Source of the DNA: Begonia masoniana
Taxonomy: Eukaryota > Streptophyta > Magnoliopsida > Cucurbitales > Begoniaceae
Direction: 5' to 3'
DNA length: 64,000 nt
Assembly: GCA_022432975.1 (NCBI GenBank)
Contig: CM039509.1
Location: 6,573,043 to 6,637,042 of the forward strand
Under the pieces are notes generated by a model, which saw only the letters and a list, made by a program, of their open reading frames with translations, was not told where the DNA came from and did no database searches. The position numbers and the translations under genes are program-made. Shown here piece after piece: positions 57,376 through 64,000 of this stretch. Numbering within the stretch: position 1 is the stretch's first letter; the number at the start of each line of letters is the position of its first letter.

Positions 57376-59103
57376 TCAGTGCTTAAATAGTTCAGGATAA
57401 CGGCTCATCATGTCCTGCTGGCATTCCCAAGTTGCCTCTTCAACATTGTGGTTATGCCATAAGACTTTCACTAGTTGAATCTCCTTGTTACGCAGCACCT
57501 TAGTTGCATAGTCCAGAATTTCCACTGGTTTCTCTTCATAGGTAAGAGTAGGATGAACTTCAATATTCTGTTGTTCTACAATTTGAGATGGATCCCGCAT
57601 ACACTTCTTCAGCATAGAAACATGAAACACATTGTGAATTCCTTCCATAGTGGTTGGTAACTGTAACTGGTAAGCTGTCTTCCCAATCCTCTTCAAGATT
57701 GAGAAGGGTCCAATGTATCTGGGATTCAACTTGCCTCTCTTTCCAAATCTCACAACTCCTTTGAATGGTGATACCTTAAGAAAAACTTCATCACCTACTT
57801 TGAAATCCAATTCTCTACGTCTGCAATCAGCATAACTTTTCTGTCGACTTTGAGCTGTCAAGATTCTCTGTCAAATGAGGGCAATCTTCTCCACTGTTTG
57901 CTGCACAATATCAGGACCAAGCAAACGTGCTTCACCAACTTCGTCCCAATACAAAGGAGATCTACATTTTCGTCCATACAATGCTTCATACAGTGTCATT
58001 CCTATTGTTGCATGAAAACTGTTATTATAAGAAAATTTCACCAATGGTAAGTACTTACTCCAAGAACCCTTAAAATCTAATGTGCATGCATGAAGCATAT
58101 CCTCTAATGTTTGGATGGTTCTTTCCGATTGTCCATTTATTTGAGGGTGAAAAACTGTGCTAAAATTGAGCTGTGTTCCCATAGACTTGTGAAAACTCTT
58201 CCAAAACTTAGGTGTAAATCTAGAATCCCGATCTGACACTATTATGATTGGAACCCCATGCAAACGCACAATCTCATGCACATACAATTCAGCAAGCTGA
58301 TCCATCGAGTATGTCATCCTCATTAGCAGAAAGTGGGTAGATTTGGTTAGTCGATCAACTATCACCCAAATTGCATCATGTTCCCTTACTGTCCTAGGAA
58401 ATCCAACAACAAAATCCATCATTATTTGTACCCATTTTCATTCGGGAACTGATAAGGGTTGTAATGTTCCTGTAGGTCTCTGATGTTCAGCTTTAATCCG
58501 TTGGCAAACTAGACACAATCCTACATACTCTGCCACACTTCTTTTCATATTTGGCCACCAATAATATTATCTAAGGTCCTTGTATATCTTTGTACTTCCA
58601 GGATGAACAAAAAATCTAGAAGAGTGAGCCTCAGAAAGGATTTCCTTTCGAAGTTCGTCATTAGTTAGAACAAAACATCTATTCCGAAACTTAAGAATTC
58701 CATCAACAGAATAGTTGAAATTCGACTTATCTGAAGAATCCATGCATGACTTATACTTACTGCATTCAACATCATTTGCTTGTACTTCCTTTATCCTTTC
58801 CAAAATTGTAGGCTTCAAAGATATGGCTGAAAGCATAGCTGACACACTGGACACAACTTCTAGGTTAAATCTTTGGAATTCTGACTCTAAGGCTAACGGC
58901 ATGTCAAGAATCAATGCAGAGGCTGATGTGGTCACACTACTCAATGCATCAGCCACAACATTCGCCTTGCCGGGGTGGTACTTGATCTAAAAAATCATAA
59001 TCCTTGACAAGTTTCAACCATCGACGTTGCCTCATATTTAATTCTTTCTGTGTGAAAATATATTTCAGACTTTTATGGTCCGAGAATATTTCACAAGATT
59101 GTC
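57376..59103 (-). pseudogene. Ty3 element D: pol (RNase H, integrase, C-terminal module), broken by stops and element E
   Basis: From the right: RNase H ([19 protein letters not shown]) at 59100-59030, a frameshift near 58985, the region to the H2C2 finger (58956-58567), integrase core with MMDFVVGFPRT and VDRLTKSTHF (58422-57871) and the C-terminal module with VSPFKGV, HVSMLKKC and VKVLWHNHNVEEATWE (57861-57376). The stop near 58432 replaces a Trp; the one at 57868 replaces an Arg. Element E interrupts RNase H at 59103, and upstream D sequence must lie beyond the window. It resembles the corresponding parts of C closely. Confidence 0.9.
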
Positions 59104-61116
59104 TGTCACGACCCGGGAGAGGACCTAACAGAAACGCCAGGTTAAACGATCAACCTCAGGGAGGTCCACCGTCTAACCTAAGGCTGAGTGCGGAAGTTTG
59201 AACACAAATCCAGAACCTCCTCGAAGTAACAAATATAGAGAGTACAAACAATAGTAGAAGTACTAGCTAAACAAATTAATTACATGCCAAAATAAGGTAC
59301 AATCTCAAATATGTTCTCACATAATAGTACAAAGTAAAAGGAAACACAGAGATGCAACCCAAGGAAATCCCGACTCAGATCAGGTTCACTTCTTACCCTT
59401 CCTTCCCCTACCTGAAAAGAATAACAAAAAAAGTCATTGAATGAGTGACAACTCAATATAAGATGGTACATATACCAATGTAAAAACATGCATGCCAGTT
59501 TCAGTATTACTAGTTATCTTCTTATTTCTCATTTAGAACGATTGATGGTGATAGCGACGACCAGACACTGGCAAAATCAACTTCACCTATTCGCAGGGGA
59601 TGAATCCCTTCCAAACAAGTGTGGGAACTACAATAGAACCTGGGCAAAATCCCCTGATACTCTCAACGAATGGGCCCAGCTAAGAGTGCCAGACGATTAC
59701 CTCCAGTATCAAACTCCAAATGGCACAGCAGAAAACCAATGAACAATATGAATCCGTTAAGATGTATACCTGCATACAAGACTAGGTAATACAGAGTAAG
59801 TATAATCACTCATACCTCTATGGTGAATCCTCCTATCCTCGGTAAACCGTGGCTCCTCAGAAATGGCTTTGAACTCCGCAAAATCCTCCGAATCTAAGAG
59901 TCAAACACAAGGAAGGAACCTCGTTTAAATCCAATTGGGGTCAAAAACGATATAAATTGCGAACTGGGGCAAAAACAGGAAAAAATGGCTCGGGTTGACA
60001 TTTGGTCAAAAGTCAACGATCAATGGTCAACAGTCAAAGTCAACGGGTCAAAGTCAACGGTCAAAGTCAGCGTTGACTGTGACTGACCGGACCGAACCGG
60101 TTCGGTTCGGGTTGAGTAGAACCCAGATCGGTCTGGTCGGGTCTGGTTCGGATTGGGCTGACTCGGTTTGGTTCGGTCCGGGTCGGACCTAATCGAGTTG
60201 GACCGAATTGGGCTGGACAATAACGGCTGGGTTGACCCGGCCCAAAGGGATGGGTCAGACTTGGCCTGATAGGCCCAAGTCAAACCCAGCCCAGAATCTA
60301 TGGGTCTGGGCCCAGCCTAGCCCGAATCCAAATCAGGCTGGGCCAAACCCAGTCGAGCCCAACTCGGCCCTGGGCCTGAGTCAACTCGGCCTTGGGCCTG
60401 AGTCAACTCGGCCCAAAGACCGAGTTGACTCAGCCTACGGTCGAGTTGACTCGACCGTCGGCCGCCGAACGTCGACGAAGCTCCGGCGACCACCTGACGG
60501 CGTACCCGCGACAAAAAATCAAATTTCTAACCTATTTTTTGCCGAAAATCGCTCCCAACAAGTTTCTAACCACTTTTCGAGTCAATCCCTACCAAAAACA
60601 CCAAGAATTGACCCCCAAAAATTCAGATCTAACGAAAACCTAAAACCCGAAACTTCCTAACCAAAAATCGAGAGATCGAGAGCTTACCTTCGAAAACTCT
60701 CTTCGCCAACGTTGATCTACGCTTCGAGACGAACGTTTTGACACCAAGATCGCACTGAACGAAGGTTGTTCCGGCGTTGACGATTTTCTCTCCTTCGCTC
60801 GGCTCTCTCTCTCTCGGGTGTTTCTGTCGGCAGAATGAAAGGATTTGGTTTCATTAGGAAACCTTATCCTTTCACCTAATAAAAAAAAATATATAAATAA
60901 ATAAATAAATAAACAAACAATAAAATATTTATTTATTTATTTATTCTTTTAATTTCATTAATTCTTTATATTCAATTCAATTTCATTAAGGTTCGGTTTC
61001 TCGATTTCATTTCTTATTGAATAATCCCCTTAAATTGACTCCAAATTTATATTTTCAAAATTCGCAAAAATTTTATTCAAAAATTTTAAAAACACTAAAA
61101 TTTGGCGGATTTTACA
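59104..61116 (-). repeat. 3' LTR of element E (2013 bp)
   Basis: On the minus strand TGTAAAATCCGCC to CCCGGGTCGTGACA. The left flanking 5-mer is TTGTC. The other end of E is off the window. I do not find the inverted-repeat arms of the other Ty3 LTRs, so it is a different family. It holds GTCAACGGTCAAAG-type repeats (60000-60080), GGTTCGG-rich text (60090-60200), GAGTCAACTCGGCC repeats (60375-60455) and an AT microsatellite that can form a hairpin (60890-60945). Confidence 0.88.
60000..60460 (-). repeat. TTGAC and GAGTCAACTC word arrays in the element E LTR
   Basis: Near 60000-60080 GTCAA recurs about every 6 to 12 bases (TTGAC on the minus strand, a W-box core). Near 60375-60455 GAGTCAACTCGG occurs repeatedly in both orientations; GAGT-CA-ACTC has palindromic 4-base arms. 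Confidence 0.8.
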
Positions 61117-61132
61117 TCTTTTCCCCATTTTT
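61117..61132 (-). promoter_or_regulatory. Polypurine tract of element E
   Basis: The minus strand reads AAAAATGGGGAAAAGA directly before the LTR start TGTAAAATCC. Before it lies GGGGACGAAATTC, the usual Ty3 pol-end context. Confidence 0.8.
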
Positions 61133-61139
61133 ATGAATT

Positions 61140-64000
61140 TCGTCCCCGAAATTCGCCTCAACTACACATTATAAAAAAACTTATGGTACCTATCCACTAT
61201 CTCAGACTCCAGCTCCCACGTAGCTTCTTTGTCTGTGTGGTTCCTCCACCTCACCAGAACGTAAGGAGCCTCCCGGCGACGAAAGCGACGGAGCTCACGT
61301 CCCAAAATCTCTTCTAGATGCTACTCATACGTCGTGTCAACCCCTGACCTGGTACCTCATCCCAGAAACACAGTGAGACGGATCCGGAATATACTTCCTC
61401 CAAGTTGGGATATATGAAAAACATTGTGTACATGTCCCAACTGAGGAGGCAAATCCAACTGATAGGCCCCACTCCAATCCTTTCAACATCACAGGAATGA
61501 CCCAATATACGCGGGGCCTAATTTCCCCTTCACCCAATCGACTAACACACGATTAGAATGAACCTTCACTAAGACGAGGTCCCCAGTATCGAACTCCACC
61601 TCACGTCTCTTTCAGATCGGCGTAACTCTTCTGCCGACTATAGCATGACCTTCAGCCTTTAACGAATCTGGTGGATCTTCCTCCGGTGGTTTCTCTCTAT
61701 GATTTAGGCATCAGCGCAAGTGTTCTTCCGTCTCGGCCCAACCAAGGGAGAATCAGGCCGACCATATAATGCCTCAAATGGAGAAACCCCAATGCTATCT
61801 GGAGCTGTTTATTATACCAAACTCTACCAGCGGCAAGTGGTTTATGCACTGCTACTGTTTTTTTTTGTTTTTTTAATATAAACCTTCATGTAATCCAGAA
61901 TCATGACCTCAGCATATCCTCTAAGATCTGAATAGTCATTTCTGACTACTGCCCATCTGTCTGGGGATGATTGCCGTCAGCCGAACTCGGTCTTCGTACC
62001 GACTCTTTCTGCAACCCTCTCCAAAACTCCGAGTAAAACGAGTATCGTGGTCCAAACATAATGCTCAATGGTACCCCGTGAAGAAGAACACTGGTTCCTG
62101 CATATATATCGGTTGAGCTTGTCGACAGAAAGTCATCCGAACGGGAATGAAATGTGCCGACTTCGTCAACCGATCCACATAACCCATATAGCATCAAACT
62201 TCTGGGAAGTCTAGGAGTGTGAGTAACACAATCCATGGTACCTCCATCCCCTTTCCTTCCAGAAGATGCATGGCTGAGCATCCTACCAGCCCTGATGCTC
62301 GGCTTTACTCTTTGGTATGTCATCCATCGGCACAAATTCTGCTACCGACATCCCTGTTCATACCGACGACCCACCAATACTGACGCTTAGATCCCTGATA
62401 CATTTTTGTCTGCCGGTGACTAGCAAAACTGATCTGTGACCTCAACTAAAATGTCTTGCCTCAGTTGGCGATGGTAGAAACTGCCACCCTACAAGATAGA
62501 ATAAGGTCCCCATTATCGAACTCCATCCTCACGTCTCTTCAGATCGCGTACTCTTCTGTCTCTCTGGCCCGCCTATGCATTAACGCTTCATGCCTTTCAC
62601 GGATCTGGTGATCCTATCTCGGTGGTCTCTCTAATATGTTTAGGCATGCAGCGGCAAGTCGTTCTTCCTTCTCGGGCCTCCGCAACACAAGGGAGAACAC
62701 ATGGCCAGACCATATACTGCTCCAATGGAGAAACCCCAATTCTAGTCTGAGAAGCTGTTATTTTAGCACAACTCTATTCCCGCTGTCAGTGTTATTCCAA
62801 CTGCTACCCCGGAATCCAGAATATACAGACCTCAGCATATCCTCTAAGATCTGAATAGTCCTTTCTGACTGCCCATCTATCTGGGGATGATGTGCAGTAC
62901 CGAACTAGGTCTTCGTACCGAGCTCTTTCTGCAATCCTCTCCAAAACTCCGAAGTAAAACGAGGATCGTGGTCAGACACAATGCTCAATGGTACCCCGTG
63001 AAGACGAACAATGTTCTGCATATATAATCGGTTGAGCTTGTCGACAGAGAAAGTCATCCGAACGGGAATGAAATGCTGCCGACTTCGTCAACCGATCCAC
63101 AATAACCCATATAGCATCAAACTTCTGGGAAGTCCTAGGGAGGTGAGTAACAAAATCCATGGTAACCTCCTCCCATTTCCATTCCGAATAGGCAATGACT
63201 GGAGCAATCCTACCGGCCGCTGATGCTCGGCTTTGACTCTTTGGTAGGTCATACATCTGGCAACAAATTCTGCTACCTCCCTTTTCATACCGACCCACCA
63301 ATACTGACGCTTTAGATCCTGATACATTTTTGTGCTGCCGGGGTGAATAGCAAAACTGGATCTGTGAGCCTCAACTAAAATGGCTTGCCTCAGGTTGGCG
63401 ATGTTGGGAACTGCCACCCTACCAAGATAGAATAGGTCCCCATCAGTGTTCACCGACCAACCTTCAAGTTGTTCCCCATTTCGGAGTTGTCTCACTCTGA
63501 CCACTAGCTCCTCGTCTTGCCGCTGCAGCTGCTTCACTCTTGAAAGCATCGAAGGTGTAGCCACTACATGGTAAACAAAAGCCTGGCTCCCAGTATCATG
63601 GTACTGCAACTGAAAATCTCCAATCACCACAAACTTCTTCCACTCATCCAAATCATGCAGGATATGGAAGCTCGAGGATATCGGCTCAATGCATCAGCAA
63701 CTGCATTAGCCTTGCCCGGATGGTATTCCAGACTAAATCATAATCCTCTAAATACTCTATCTATCTGCACTGCCTCAAATTGAGTTCCTTCTGAGTGAAC
63801 AAGTACTTTAGACTCTTGTGATCGGAGAAAACCTGGAAGCTGACCCCATACAAATAACTCCGCCATATCTTCATAGCAAAGACAACGGCAGCGAGCTCGA
63901 GGTCGTGGGTAGGGTAGTTCTGCTCATGGGGCTTCAACTGTCGAGAGGCATAAGCCACCACCTTACCCTGCTGCATCAATACACACCACAAACCAATCCC
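61140..64000 (-). pseudogene. Ty3 element E: pol, runs off right edge, with an internal duplication
   Basis: From the right edge: RNase H ([21 protein letters not shown] and [20 protein letters not shown], 63991-63761), a linker and the integrase H2C2 region (63651-63240, HPGSTKMYQDLKRQYWW), and the integrase core (MDFVTHLPRTSQ, WVIVDRLTKSAAF, 63180-63060). Integrase sequence then appears again, much damaged, at 62440-61560. The C-terminal module is only traceable. Single-base indels are very frequent, more than in any other element here. Confidence 0.8.
61560..63330 (-). repeat. Two tandem, indel-ridden copies of the same integrase segment
   Basis: 61560-62440 and 62490-63330 run in the same order with the same landmarks: GAGAAACCCCAATKCTA (61781, 62736), CTCCAAAACTCCGA (62020, 62939), CCGATCCACA (62170, 63094) and ACCCACCAATACTGACGC (62368, 63294). 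They differ by dozens of one- or two-base gaps, mostly in the left copy. The pattern looks like unpolished long-read sequence rather than age. Confidence 0.85.

Overview
The window is plant nuclear DNA, most likely from a eudicot. It is almost wholly long terminal repeat (LTR) retrotransposons, many nested in one another, plus a decayed hAT transposase and an old endogenous pararetrovirus (Caulimoviridae). I found no complete host gene, only two short exon-like fragments. A run of exactly 100 N at 25399-25498 shows this is a scaffolded draft. The species cannot be read from the sequence.

Layout, left to right. 1-5124: minus-strand Ty3 element A with an undamaged gag-pol frame running off the left edge, then its primer-binding site and 5' LTR. 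5125-7815: an older Ty3 LTR fragment and a decayed Athila/Tat-type gag split by a solo LTR (target duplication TCACT). 9120-9606: end of a chromovirus pol and the start of its LTR. 9607-18478: a young, complete, minus-strand Copia element (target duplication AACTT, LTRs about 99% alike) with one stop codon and a deletion in reverse transcriptase. 18484-26500: low-copy AT-rich DNA with hAT transposase remnants, a diverged solo LTR of the same Copia family (GATTG), two exon candidates and the gap. 26502-34218: a minus LTR (L3) split by element B (AAATC), a gag-only Ty3 element. 34219-45158: Ty3 element C, full of stops and frameshifts, carrying solo LTR L4 in its gag-pol (ATGCG) and solo LTR L5 in its 3' LTR (GTTGA). 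45231-55239: the endogenous pararetrovirus on the minus strand, with solo LTR L6 in it (GATTG). 55240-59103: Ty3 element D, minus. 59104-64000: Ty3 element E, minus, inserted in D's RNase H and running off the right edge.

Two observations stand out. First, the Copia element carries the 9-mer TGTGACACC many times, usually as pairs or triplets exactly 12 bp apart. They occur in LTRs, in the untranslated region and in gag-pol, in two reading frames, so the signal is in the nucleic acid and not in the protein. Second, eight different Ty3 LTRs share an inverted repeat (about CCTACAYCACAGAAC ... GTTCTGTGRTGTAGG) that brackets a minisatellite unlike from LTR to LTR. The arms co-vary between LTRs and lie beside splice-site-like sequence. 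Several LTRs also carry arrays of their own short, often palindromic word.

No set of genes here works as a pathway. The coding capacity is retroelement gag, protease, integrase, reverse transcriptase and RNase H. Only element A's frame, as far as visible, is undamaged.
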